From the NCBI GenBank assembly GCA_903857795.1, contig CAIOGM010000035.1:1-46275 (forward strand): a stretch of 46,275 nt of DNA. The letters run 5' to 3'. The position numbers and the translations under genes were made by a program. Positions 37,267 to 43,936 of the stretch are shown piece after piece. The notes under the pieces were generated by a model. That model had not been told where the DNA came from, made no database searches, and worked only from the letters and a program-made list of their open reading frames with translations. Each line of letters begins with the position of its first letter. The stretch's first letter is position 1. Origin of the DNA: an uncultured Geobacter sp. (GTDB lineage: Bacteria; Desulfobacterota; Desulfuromonadia; Geobacterales; CAIOGM01).

Positions 37267-37932
37267 TCAGAGCTGCGGCTCACGAAGGCGCCGGCGCATC
37301 TCTCCCAGCGTGGCGCCGTAGTCGCCACTTTTGAAGACGGCGTTCCCCGCAACGAAGACATCGGCCCCGGCGTGGGAGATCCGGGCGATGTTCTCCACCG
37401 TGACCCCGCCGTCCACCTCAAGTTCCGCCTCCAGGCCGCGCCGGTCCAGCAGGGCGCGGAGGGACTGGATCTTGGGAATGCACGCCTCAATAAACGCCTG
37501 CCCCCCGAAACCGGGGTTAACAGTCATGAGGAGAACCAGGTCAAGCTCTTCAAGGATGTGATCAAGGCAGTGCAGTGAGGTAGCAGGATTCAGCGAGACC
37601 CCGGCCTTCTTCCCCAGAGACTTGATGAGCTGCACGGTCCGATGGAGGTGAACACTGGCCTCGGCATGGACCACGATGAGGTCGGCGCCGGCCGCGGCAA
37701 AGCCGGCAATGTAGCGGTCGGCATTCTCGATCATCAGGTGAACGTCAAAGGGGAGCGCAGTCACCTTCCGGAGAGAGGCCAGCACCGGTGGGCCGATGGT
37801 GATATTCGGGACGAAGTGGCCGTCCATGACGTCCAGATGAATATAATCGGCCCCTGCCGCCTCAATGGCCCGGATCTCCTCGCCGAGTCGGGCAAAGTCG
37901 GCGGAAAGAATTGATGGTGCGATCTTTTTCAT
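37267..37932 (-). CDS. rpe: Ribulose-phosphate 3-epimerase
   Basis: 221-residue TIM-barrel enzyme of the pentose phosphate pathway, interconverting ribulose-5-phosphate and xylulose-5-phosphate. Metal-binding and acid/base residues are seen in IAPSILSADFARL, HLDVMDGHFVPN, HLMIENADRY and ELEVDGGV; phosphate binding in MTVNPGFGGQAF and AGNAVFKSGDY. The start at 37932 follows a GGAGA. It is the last chromosomal gene before the left end of the integrative element, about 140 bases away. Confidence 0.94.
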   Translation of the reverse strand: MKKIAPSILSADFARLGEEIRAIEAAGADYIHLDVMDGHFVPNITIGPPVLASLRKVTALPFDVHLMIENADRYIAGFAAAGADLIVVHAEASVHLHRTVQLIKSLGKKAGVSLNPATSLHCLDHILEELDLVLLMTVNPGFGGQAFIEACIPKIQSLRALLDRRGLEAELEVDGGVTVENIARISHAGADVFVAGNAVFKSGDYGATLGEMRRRLREPQL

Positions 37933-38075
37933 GGGTCTCCTCGGGAGCAATCCGGTGGACTGCCGGGGTATTCCTGCCTACGCCCAACGGTCGCTTTTCC
38001 TCTTGACTGCTGAGAGGAAACTGAGGACAGTCGGGCCGGTGATACCTGCCGGTAGTGGAACTGCAGTGTAGCGAT

Positions 38076-38100
38076 AAACCGCGGCGGTTTATTGCAGTTC
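38076..38100. other. Left end/attachment site of the integrative element (attL)
   Basis: AAACCGC (38076-38082), six bases GGCGGT (38083-38088), then TTATTGCAGTTC (38089-38100) reading into the element. The reverse complement reads GAACTGCAATAA-N6-GCGGTTT and matches the right end 43829-43853 exactly in the outer 12 and 7 bases; only the six middle bases differ. The site is also embedded in a near-perfect palindrome at 38074-38092. Confidence 0.7.
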
Positions 38101-38452
38101 TTTACAATCCTATAACTAGCAGAAATAGCGCCTATTTTCTCCGCCGTGTTTTTGAACAATTGAGAGGAACTGTATCAAAAAACGTAGCAAGCCACAAGTC
38201 CCTTCTATACCCAACCTTCTCCCACTCACTTCAATTACATACTAAAACGATGGACAATACAGTAATGATGGGTGACTATTCTTTACTATTTTAGTTGGCT
38301 ATTTTCTGTTACTGCGTTACGGTCGGTAGCGGGAATTCCCGCTTATACCTCGCCTATCCTATCCCCAAGTTTAGACACCTCTACTATAAAGGCCGTACAT
38401 AAATATCCCGTACCAGCAACAGCAAACTTTTCAATCTTCATTAAAATAATAG
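38101..38452. other. AT-rich left flank of the element, no gene
   Basis: 352 bp with no supported reading frame. It holds a GAACTGTA motif (38167-38174), a perfect 16-bp palindrome AGCGGGAATTCCCGCT at 38328-38343, and runs of A/T. These may be integrase arm sites, an operator, or origin-type DNA. I see nothing else. Confidence 0.4.
38328..38343. promoter_or_regulatory. 16-bp perfect palindrome AGCGGGAATTCCCGCT
   Basis: Perfect dyad symmetry in the AT-rich leader of the element, about 110 bases upstream of the -35 box of the strong promoter. Candidate operator for an element-encoded regulator; no regulator was recognised. Confidence 0.4.
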
Positions 38453-38481
38453 TTGACATGCAGGATTATGTATGTTATAAC
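38453..38481 (+). promoter_or_regulatory. Strong sigma-70 promoter of the element
   Basis: Perfect TTGACA (38453-38458), a 17-base spacer, TATAAC (38476-38481), and a TG one base before the -10 (extended -10). It is the best promoter in the window. The transcript would start near 38488, about 225 bases before the initiator gene, and includes two hairpins. Confidence 0.7.
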
Positions 38482-38528
38482 GTGCCCGTTAAATGAGAGG
38501 TACCCCGTAGCCACCTCCCGCCGTCTTT

Positions 38529-38549
38529 GGTCGCGTTTCAAACGCGGCC
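38529..38549 (+). other. Hairpin in the initiator leader
   Basis: GGTCGCGTTT and AAACGCGGCC form a ten-pair stem (one G-U) around a single base, so the real loop would be four to five bases. It sits 50 bases after the promoter, within the untranslated leader, and could be an attenuation or copy-number control structure. A five-codon frame (38493-38510) lies before it. Confidence 0.4.
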
Positions 38550-38603
38550 ATTCCCGCTAACCGTCCCGACTCGCAGCAGTGCTACAGCCAATTGAATAAA
38601 AAT

Positions 38604-38646
38604 GAGGTGCAAGTAGCTGGGGACGTTCCCCAGCTACTTGCACCTC
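38604..38646. repeat. 43-bp perfect hairpin, candidate replication (dso) or nick site
   Basis: Two 20-base perfect arms (GAGGTGCAAGTAGCTGGGGA and its complement) with a 3-base loop CGT, placed 67 bases upstream of the Rep_trans initiator gene. Rolling-circle origins of this initiator class lie near the rep gene and contain a stem-loop with the nick site in or beside the loop. It could instead be a terminator, but no T-run follows. Confidence 0.55.
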
Positions 38647-38712
38647 TATCTCTATTGCTGAATGCCGCTGGATAGGAATTACCATCAACCTCAACAGCAA
38701 AGGAGCCTCAAC

Positions 38713-39777
38713 ATGGAAGAAGCAACAATACCTACAACTGGACTGCATGGCGCAGACCTAACATTCAAGGGGAAGTTTGCCGGATACCGAGGAGGGGAAG
38801 AACTTAACCTTATCCTACTCGCCATCTTCGGTCTTTCCGTAGCAGACCTTGTGCCGGGAATTCTGGAGCATGCAAAGTATAGGCGCTATGAGGAATGCTA
38901 CACGTACAGGAATTTGATAGAGGTCTACCTGAAAGGGTTCACTGCTAACAACAGAGAGTCTGTACACATTAGCATCAAAGGTTCTGCTTTCGATAGCCGC
39001 CTTGTGAATGAGGCGGAATTGAAGCGTTTGTTTACACAAGGTAGATTTACGGTATCGAGACTTGACCTTTACTCGGATGATGATGGTAAGATACTGGACT
39101 TCCAAAGTCTTCTAGATTCGGTAAGTATGTTTCATTTCGTATCACGAGTAAAGCCTATTATTTATCAAGGTAACTGTATTTCTGAGCCTAGAAGTATTGT
39201 ATTCGGCAAAGGTGACAGCCTCATTATATATGAACGAGGTAAGTATCATCCAGAGACTCACGTTAGCCTTAGCTATATTCGAGTTGAACGGAAACTATCA
39301 GGGAAGTACGCTAACGCCGTATACACTTTGATTTGCAAGGGGGATTTGTCATTAGGCGAGGTTACGTCAAGCCTCATACTCTCTACTGTCGAATTCAAAA
39401 ATTCAAACGGAAAGAACAAAATCATGGCAAGGAGAAAGACAGACCCCGCATGGAAGAGCTTTCTTGCTGGCGCAGAAAAGATTAGACTTCAGGTGACACC
39501 ACCTACCCCTAATATTGCCTTGCAACTGGCAGGCATCGACCGTGCCAATCGGAATAATTTCATAACTCACGGTATACCGGTTATGGTTGCTACTTTCATC
39601 AAAAGTCTTGAAGAAAATCAGGAAATAGGGATAGACGAAGACACTACATGGGCGATGAAGACGCTTAACAACTATATAGCAAATCACTTTCAATATGGGA
39701 TAGATGAGCAGCTAATTTGGTATCATGATACGTTGGGACCATATGGCAATTTCGAAGAAGAAAGCCTATTGTACTAA
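38713..39777 (+). CDS. Rep_trans-family replication initiator or MobT-type relaxase
   Basis: 354-residue protein. The order SRLDLYSDDDGK (near 115), GKGDSLIIYERGK (near 165) and SYIRVERKLSGKYAN (near 188) is the pattern of the Rep_trans family (Pfam PF02486), which includes pT181-type rolling-circle initiators, filamentous-phage RstA-like proteins and the Tn916 Orf20/MobT relaxase. Such proteins nick DNA at a hairpin and stay bound through a tyrosine; which Tyr is catalytic I cannot say. The ATG at 38713 has AGGAG seven bases upstream; a longer frame from 38662 exists without an SD. GC content is low. It could serve replication of the excised circle or conjugal mobilisation. Confidence 0.75.
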   Translation: MEEATIPTTGLHGADLTFKGKFAGYRGGEELNLILLAIFGLSVADLVPGILEHAKYRRYEECYTYRNLIEVYLKGFTANNRESVHISIKGSAFDSRLVNEAELKRLFTQGRFTVSRLDLYSDDDGKILDFQSLLDSVSMFHFVSRVKPIIYQGNCISEPRSIVFGKGDSLIIYERGKYHPETHVSLSYIRVERKLSGKYANAVYTLICKGDLSLGEVTSSLILSTVEFKNSNGKNKIMARRKTDPAWKSFLAGAEKIRLQVTPPTPNIALQLAGIDRANRNNFITHGIPVMVATFIKSLEENQEIGIDEDTTWAMKTLNNYIANHFQYGIDEQLIWYHDTLGPYGNFEEESLLY

Positions 39778-40085
39778 CCTCCCTCTTACAGGCCCCCTGT
39801 CGAGCACTATAGGGGGTCTGGCATCATCCATTGAGCGAAACTTTTGGAGACTTATCTCAGCCCGTAACTTATGTACGACCGCACTTAGCCTCTTTGGCAT
39901 TACTGTAGCTAACTGAGCTATCAGTATACAGACTGCCAGTTTTAGCATCACAGTATCTACTTCCATATTTGCCCTGAGAGCCATTTGTTTCACCGTACCC
40001 ATACTAACCCGTCACTTAATATCGACTAACCGCCTGAGAGGCTTATTTCACTTATGAAGTAAGCCTTTCTATTTTGGAGTTTACT
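39778..40085. other. Region between initiator and zinc-ribbon genes
   Basis: 308 bases with two hairpins: 39789-39820 (ten-pair stem with a GGCCCCCT arm, 12-base loop, no T-run) and 40039-40066, which is followed by a T-rich stretch. Small frames on both strands here have no ribosome binding site and I do not support them as genes. Confidence 0.4.
40039..40066 (+). terminator. Probable factor-independent terminator
   Basis: AGGCTTATTTCA and TGAAGTAAGCCT form a twelve-pair stem with one mismatch around CTTA, followed by TTCTATTTT. It would end transcripts of the initiator gene before the zinc-ribbon gene. Confidence 0.65.
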
Positions 40086-40352
40086 ATGTATTGCCCTTTT
40101 TGTAATTGTGATTTAAGCCCACTTGATAATGTCAATCCATGTGCCAGATGTTTAACATGGCGTCCCGTAGTTCCTGTAACAAAAGAGTGGCGCGGCTTCG
40201 AGAAGAAGCAAGCTACAACCAAACCCAAAAAGTCAAAGAGAATCCCCACTCTATATCAAGCGGATGATATAGAGAACGAACTACCAGACATTCACGACTC
40301 GGAAGGATATAGTATCTCTTCCCCAGACAGAAGCGACTTCTGGCAAGACTGA
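40086..40352 (+). CDS. Small zinc-ribbon protein
   Basis: 88-residue protein. Two CxxC pairs, CPFC at residues 3-6 and CARC about 15 residues later (the second in NPCARCLTW), would bind one zinc. The rest is charged and Lys-rich (KKQATTKPKKSKR), then an acidic tail. GGAG six bases upstream supports the ATG at 40086. Function is unknown; in a small element it could regulate the initiator or act as a DNA-binding accessory. No recognised homologue. Confidence 0.55.
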   Translation: MYCPFCNCDLSPLDNVNPCARCLTWRPVVPVTKEWRGFEKKQATTKPKKSKRIPTLYQADDIENELPDIHDSEGYSISSPDRSDFWQD

Positions 40353-40470
40353 ATTTTTATTAACATGTGCATACTTGGACCTACTTAATTTAATAAAACT
40401 TGGTAACTGTCGGTGGGTTGTGGTACTCCTCTTCCCATGCAGCAACCAACTAGACAAAAGGAGAAACAAC

Positions 40471-40632
40471 ATGGTAGACGAAGAAGCAGTTGATGCGATT
40501 TACGAAGCTTTGGTAGAAGGTGACTGGCTCCCCCGTGATCTCCGTACGTGTAGCCCCGGTGAGTTCAGCTTGAGGATTCAGAACCTCATCGAAGCCGGTG
40601 CCCTCACAGTTCCCGCGCCATTCTCGGAGTAA
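40471..40632 (+). CDS. Small acidic hypothetical protein
   Basis: 53-residue protein (MVDEEAVDAIYEALVEGDWLPRDLRTCSPGEFSLRIQNLIEAGALTVPAPFSE). AAAGGAGA precedes the ATG at proper distance, which is the main support. No domain recognised; helical and acidic. A perfect terminator follows 54 bases later. Possibly an antirepressor-like or accessory protein, but that is a guess. Confidence 0.5.
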   Translation: MVDEEAVDAIYEALVEGDWLPRDLRTCSPGEFSLRIQNLIEAGALTVPAPFSE

Positions 40633-40685
40633 GTCGAAATTAATTCGACATTGCAGAACCCTTTCAGATTTAAAATCCAGAACGG

Positions 40686-40720
40686 AGAAGAGCCTACGGA
40701 ATAATACCGTAGGCTCTTCT
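40686..40720. terminator. Bidirectional terminator
   Basis: Perfect 14-base arms AGAAGAGCCTACGG and CCGTAGGCTCTTCT with a seven-base loop. CTTTC follows on the plus strand; on the minus strand the end of the lipoprotein gene is 34 bases away, so it would serve convergent transcripts from both sides. Confidence 0.75.
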
Positions 40721-40753
40721 CTTTCGGTGCGTGCGTATTCAGGATTAGATATC

Positions 40754-41293
40754 TTACAATATTTTCTTCGACCTAGCTTCTAACAGGAAGTCGTCAAAAC
40801 TTTTAGATATAGCAGCTCTGATAGCTTCTGGGTTTTGACTCACAGTTTTAGGTGCTTTTTGGTGGGACGATGCATCATACTTCAGCAGTAGTTCTTTTTC
40901 TCGATAAATTCGAAAAGTGGTATCTAGATAAAAGTCTACCTCGACAAAGCCAATCCAATCATAGAGGAACCGTGTTACATCTGCCTCAATTGTAAGGTTT
41001 GCCCCGGGCTCAACAGTGAAACCAGACATAACAAGTTCTTTCCGTAGAGCATTCCGTATAACGTCACAAACCGGTTCTGACAGATAAATATAACCTAGTG
41101 CTGCAGGGGCTTTTTGAAATTCATTTTGTTCTACGATACCTTGCTCGGCAGGAATGTACTTGAATGTAGTCAATGATACTGTTCCACTCCCCCGGATTGA
41201 GGAGGATGGAATATAGTTTAGTGGTACTGTAGTGCTGCACCCCGCGCAAATTAGACATACATAAGCTAAGGCAGTTACGGTGAAACGATGCAT
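40754..41293 (-). CDS. Element-borne lipoprotein (YajG-like)
   Basis: 179 residues with a lipoprotein signal MHRFTVTALAYVCLICAGC (lipobox LICAGC, C19). The mature part (GTVSLTTFKYIPAEQ, YLSEPVCDVIRNALRKELVMSGFTVEPGANLTIEADVTRFL) resembles small outer-membrane lipoproteins of the YajG or LPP20-like kind: a beta strand, a helix with the V-x-x-x-x-x-x-L-K-x-E-L motif, then strands. GAGGAGA lies upstream of the ATG. It is transcribed opposite to the other element genes, and is the only clear cargo gene. Role unknown; surface exclusion is only a guess. Confidence 0.65.
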   Translation of the reverse strand: MHRFTVTALAYVCLICAGCSTTVPLNYIPSSSIRGSGTVSLTTFKYIPAEQGIVEQNEFQKAPAALGYIYLSEPVCDVIRNALRKELVMSGFTVEPGANLTIEADVTRFLYDWIGFVEVDFYLDTTFRIYREKELLLKYDASSHQKAPKTVSQNPEAIRAAISKSFDDFLLEARSKKIL

Positions 41294-41409
41294 AAAATTT
41301 CTCCTCTTTGAATTTTATTATGATTTTGATCTTGATAATTAATACTCGAATTCGATGAGCTGGTAAAGCTTTTTATCTATCCCGGGAATATCAATAGACC
41401 ATGCCGTAT

Positions 41410-41580
41410 TGATAGGTAAAACCGTGATAGGGTCCCCCTTGAAATCATTACGTTTTTTCCTCTCAAAATCGGCAAAATCGCAGAAAAAGCTAGGGTCCTT
41501 AATCCTATTGATAGTTTCCGCTTGACTTCTGATAGGGTCCCCGGCTATTATCAAATCATTCTTGAATCACTGATAGGGGA
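41410..41580. promoter_or_regulatory. TGATAGG repeats upstream of the serine recombinase
   Basis: TGATAGG begins at 41410, 41425, 41530 and 41571, and TGATAGT at 41509. Two copies extend to the 13-mer TGATAGGGTCCCC (41425-41437 and 41530-41542), 105 bases apart. The 171-bp stretch upstream of the recombinase start is where a res site would lie. The last copy runs into the recombinase SD. Sites for the recombinase itself or an autoregulator. Confidence 0.5.
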
Positions 41581-41590
41581 GGGTTTCAAC

Positions 41591-42157
41591 ATGGCAATCT
41601 TTGGATACGCACGAGTGAGCACTACGGACCAGGATCTAACAGCACAACTGGCACAACTGCAATCAGCCGGAGTAGACCGGATCTTTCAGGAGAAGGTTAG
41701 CGGGGTGAAGCGGGACCGTCCCGAACTGGCACGTATGATGGAACAAGTCCGTACAGGTGACACCGTAGTGTGCTGCAAGATAGACCGCATTGCACGCAGC
41801 ACCCGACACCTGCTTGAGATCGTCGATACCCTTACGGCCAATGGGGTGACGTTCAAAGCACTCAACATCGACCTCAATACATCGACACCTACCGGTAAGG
41901 TGATGCTGACCATGTTAGCCGCTATCGGAGAGTTTGAGCGCGGGATGATGCTAGAGCGACAGGCAGAAGGGATTGCTATTGCCAAGGAAGAAGGGCGCTA
42001 CACGGGACGAAAACCAACTGCTAGAGCCAAGGCTCAACAGGTACATGAACTGTTAGCTGCAGGTCAGACTCGTGAGCAGGTAGCACGAGAACTAGGAATA
42101 GGAATAGCGTCTATCTATAGGATCATAGCCGCAGAGAAGAAGTCCACCAGTCTGTAG
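41591..42157 (+). CDS. Serine recombinase (resolvase/invertase)
   Basis: 188-residue site-specific recombinase of the Tn3 resolvase / DNA invertase group. Catalytic Ser10 lies in FGYARVSTTDQ; the conserved DRIARST and LGIGIASIYRII (C-terminal HTH) are present, as are MLTMLAAIGEFERGMMLERQ. The length is typical. The ATG at 41591 follows GGGGAGGG; an upstream frame to 41522 covers the TGATAGG repeats and is unlikely. It could resolve dimers of the replicating circle or invert a segment. It sits within the element and points at the tyrosine recombinase gene. Confidence 0.92.
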   Translation: MAIFGYARVSTTDQDLTAQLAQLQSAGVDRIFQEKVSGVKRDRPELARMMEQVRTGDTVVCCKIDRIARSTRHLLEIVDTLTANGVTFKALNIDLNTSTPTGKVMLTMLAAIGEFERGMMLERQAEGIAIAKEEGRYTGRKPTARAKAQQVHELLAAGQTREQVARELGIGIASIYRIIAAEKKSTSL

Positions 42158-42172
42158 CTACCAAACAAGAAG

Positions 42173-42199
42173 GGCCGGTACCCTCACTGGATACCGGCC
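42173..42199 (+). terminator. Terminator after the serine recombinase
   Basis: GGCCGGTA and TACCGGCC arms (eight pairs) with an 11-base loop, followed by TTGCTTC. It stands 16 bases after the recombinase stop codon, between convergent genes. Confidence 0.6.
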
Positions 42200-42286
42200 T
42201 TGCTTCATGTTAGGTTCTTCTATCGGTGGCGGCGGGATGCAGGTATTTTCATGTGCTGCCTCGCGCTTACCATTCCCCAGACCTCT

Positions 42287-43744
42287 CTAAGGTAGTTTCA
42301 GGAAACTATGTATTAGCTCAAAGTTGCACTGCCATTGGTATTCATTTATTGCCTTTAGTTTCAATGGTAGATTGAATGTAGCTGCGTACGTCTCCTGTTC
42401 ACTCTTGCGTTTATCTGTGTTTTCATGACCGTGTATCTCTTCTCTCACCTGTTCATTTACCATAGATTGCTTACCGGTATCTATACAATAACGCCTAAAA
42501 CTATGAAAGTCTAATGCCTTCATGTTCTCTTCAGGTACGAATTTATGCTTAAACCTATTAAACCACTGACTAATCTTACTGGCGCTCAACTTATCCATTA
42601 TACGCTGTTCTTTATCTCGATACCCTTCTAAAACATACTCAGATTTATGTTGACTTCTATGTGCTACTAGCTTCATAAACCCAATCTCAACCAGCTTATC
42701 ACTTACCGGCATCTTCCTTATACCATTTTCACTCTTTGCTTCCCAGATATCTATATACTTAACTCCATCCTCTTCTTTAATATCTTCAGGTCTAATCCTA
42801 GATATCTCACCCTCCCGCATACCAGTTAGTATCGCAATTACACATACCCAAGGTTGCCACCAATCACTTCGTGTGTTAGGCGCGGCCAGAACCTCGAATA
42901 GTCCATCAATCTCTGTGTGGGTGTATTCGCGCTTAGGGCTCTTATGTGCCTTGTAACGGTTACTAACCTCTTTGTGCTCTATCCCGTGATTCATCCGTGC
43001 GTGCGTAAGCAGAGACTTTATTAGTGTAACTTTCTTTTTGATGGTACTGGGAAGTATGCCTTCTGACTTCTGCTTTTCAAAGAAGTTCTCTACAGATTTA
43101 TTATCTATTTTTTTAACTGGAAAGTCAGCTCCATAGTGGGATATGATTACATTGAAAGAGCTTCTAGTTACCCTTATACTGCTATCCCTTGCACCATTCA
43201 ATTTCTGTGTAACCATGTACTCTTCTACACATTGGCTAAGAGTAACAGGTGTCGATTCCTCTAATACCCTATCGACATCTGCTAAGTAATCATGACCGAA
43301 TCGTCCATTTCTCCTTCTAGACAATTCATCTAATGCAATGCTATGCACTTTAGTTACGTCGTCCTCTATCTTAGTTCGTTCCGATCCTGACTGTATTTCT
43401 ATGTTGTTATCATCAAGCAAAACAGTAGTCAAAATTTTAATTATACGTTTATTCTTTTCACCATACATCCTATGTGTAAACTTACTATCTCCCAAAACTT
43501 GACTTTCAACGTACTGATGTAATATAGAATTTATCTGCCCTCGATCAATCATACCATTCCTAATCATAAAGTAGAGGCGCTCTACTCCAGCCTGCATACC
43601 TCGCAAGTAAACAAGCGCCTGTTTTCTATCTGTGGTGCGAGTCGATTTCACAATCTCCACTGGAGAATCAGGTATCCGTAAATCTTTAGGTATGCCTAAT
43701 CTGATATGATACGTAGAACCCCGCAAAACTAACCCGCTGACCAT
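42287..43744 (-). CDS. Tyrosine recombinase / site-specific integrase of the element
   Basis: 485-residue integrase. The catalytic residues are Arg310 (ILTGMREGEISRI), His414 and Arg417 (DFHSFRRYC), His438 (EEIHGHE) and Tyr453 (ETYAATFNL), with normal spacing. The N-terminal half carries a SAM-like core-binding domain (VTLSQCVEEYMVTQK..., with a helix-rich IKSLLTHARMNHG). I chose ATG 43744 because GCGAGG lies just upstream (a longer frame from 43786 has no SD). It is the nearest gene to the right att site (84 bases), the usual place for an integrase. It has strong AT bias unlike flanking genes. Confidence 0.9.
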   Translation of the reverse strand: MVSGLVLRGSTYHIRLGIPKDLRIPDSPVEIVKSTRTTDRKQALVYLRGMQAGVERLYFMIRNGMIDRGQINSILHQYVESQVLGDSKFTHRMYGEKNKRIIKILTTVLLDDNNIEIQSGSERTKIEDDVTKVHSIALDELSRRRNGRFGHDYLADVDRVLEESTPVTLSQCVEEYMVTQKLNGARDSSIRVTRSSFNVIISHYGADFPVKKIDNKSVENFFEKQKSEGILPSTIKKKVTLIKSLLTHARMNHGIEHKEVSNRYKAHKSPKREYTHTEIDGLFEVLAAPNTRSDWWQPWVCVIAILTGMREGEISRIRPEDIKEEDGVKYIDIWEAKSENGIRKMPVSDKLVEIGFMKLVAHRSQHKSEYVLEGYRDKEQRIMDKLSASKISQWFNRFKHKFVPEENMKALDFHSFRRYCIDTGKQSMVNEQVREEIHGHENTDKRKSEQETYAATFNLPLKLKAINEYQWQCNFELIHSFLKLP

Positions 43745-43828
43745 AGTTTCCTCGCAAAACTGTAGCAAAAATCCGTACAGTTCCAATTATGGCGAGGAAA
43801 ACAATAACTAGATTAGCAAGTTATAGAT

Positions 43829-43853
43829 GAACTGCAATAATGCGCGGCGGTTT
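43829..43853. other. Right end/attachment site of the integrative element (attR)
   Basis: GAACTGCAATAA (43829-43840), six bases TGCGCG (43841-43846), then GCGGTTT (43847-43853). It is the inverted counterpart of the left site. Just inside the element lies TACAGTTCC (43776-43784), the inverse of GGAACTGTA at 38166-38174. Confidence 0.7.
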
Positions 43854-43936
43854 CAAGCTGAAGATTTACTTGAAAAAAGCACTCGACTGCTTCGTTGCTC
43901 CGTTGCTCCGTGTTATTCGAACCGCCGTTTTCAGGT

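Larger units (their letters stand above)
38089..43840. mobile_element. Integrative element with tyrosine recombinase, serine recombinase and Rep_trans initiator
   Basis: A 5752-bp region of clearly lower GC than both flanks, bordered by inverted att-like sites (38076-38100 and 43829-43853). It contains a tyrosine recombinase beside its right end, a serine recombinase, a rolling-circle replication or relaxase-type initiator, and small cargo genes. Additional GAACTG[CT]A motifs at 38058, 38166 (GGAACTGTA) and 43776 (inverted) near the ends could be arm-type integrase sites. No capsid, secretion or conjugation channel gene is visible, so the element would need help to leave the cell: an IME or a satellite is more likely than a complete phage. 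It sits between rpe and a hydrolase gene of the same orientation. Confidence 0.75.

Noticed and set aside
37996-38020. Hairpin TTTCCTCT/AGAGGAAA upstream of rpe
   Set aside because: Eight-pair stem with a nine-base loop and no T-run; too common to support as a terminator or regulatory site.
38662-38712. Longer start for the Rep_trans protein
   Set aside because: The 17 extra residues have no SD, while AGGAG precedes the ATG at 38713.
39766-40002. 78-residue membrane-like frame on the minus strand
   Set aside because: No ribosome binding site before either ATG and overlaps a hairpin; composition fits chance in AT-richer DNA.
41339-41554. 71-residue frame on the minus strand over the TGATAGG repeats
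   Set aside because: Starts at a TTG with no SD, and repeated G-D-P-I residues merely translate the TGATAGGGTCCCC sites.
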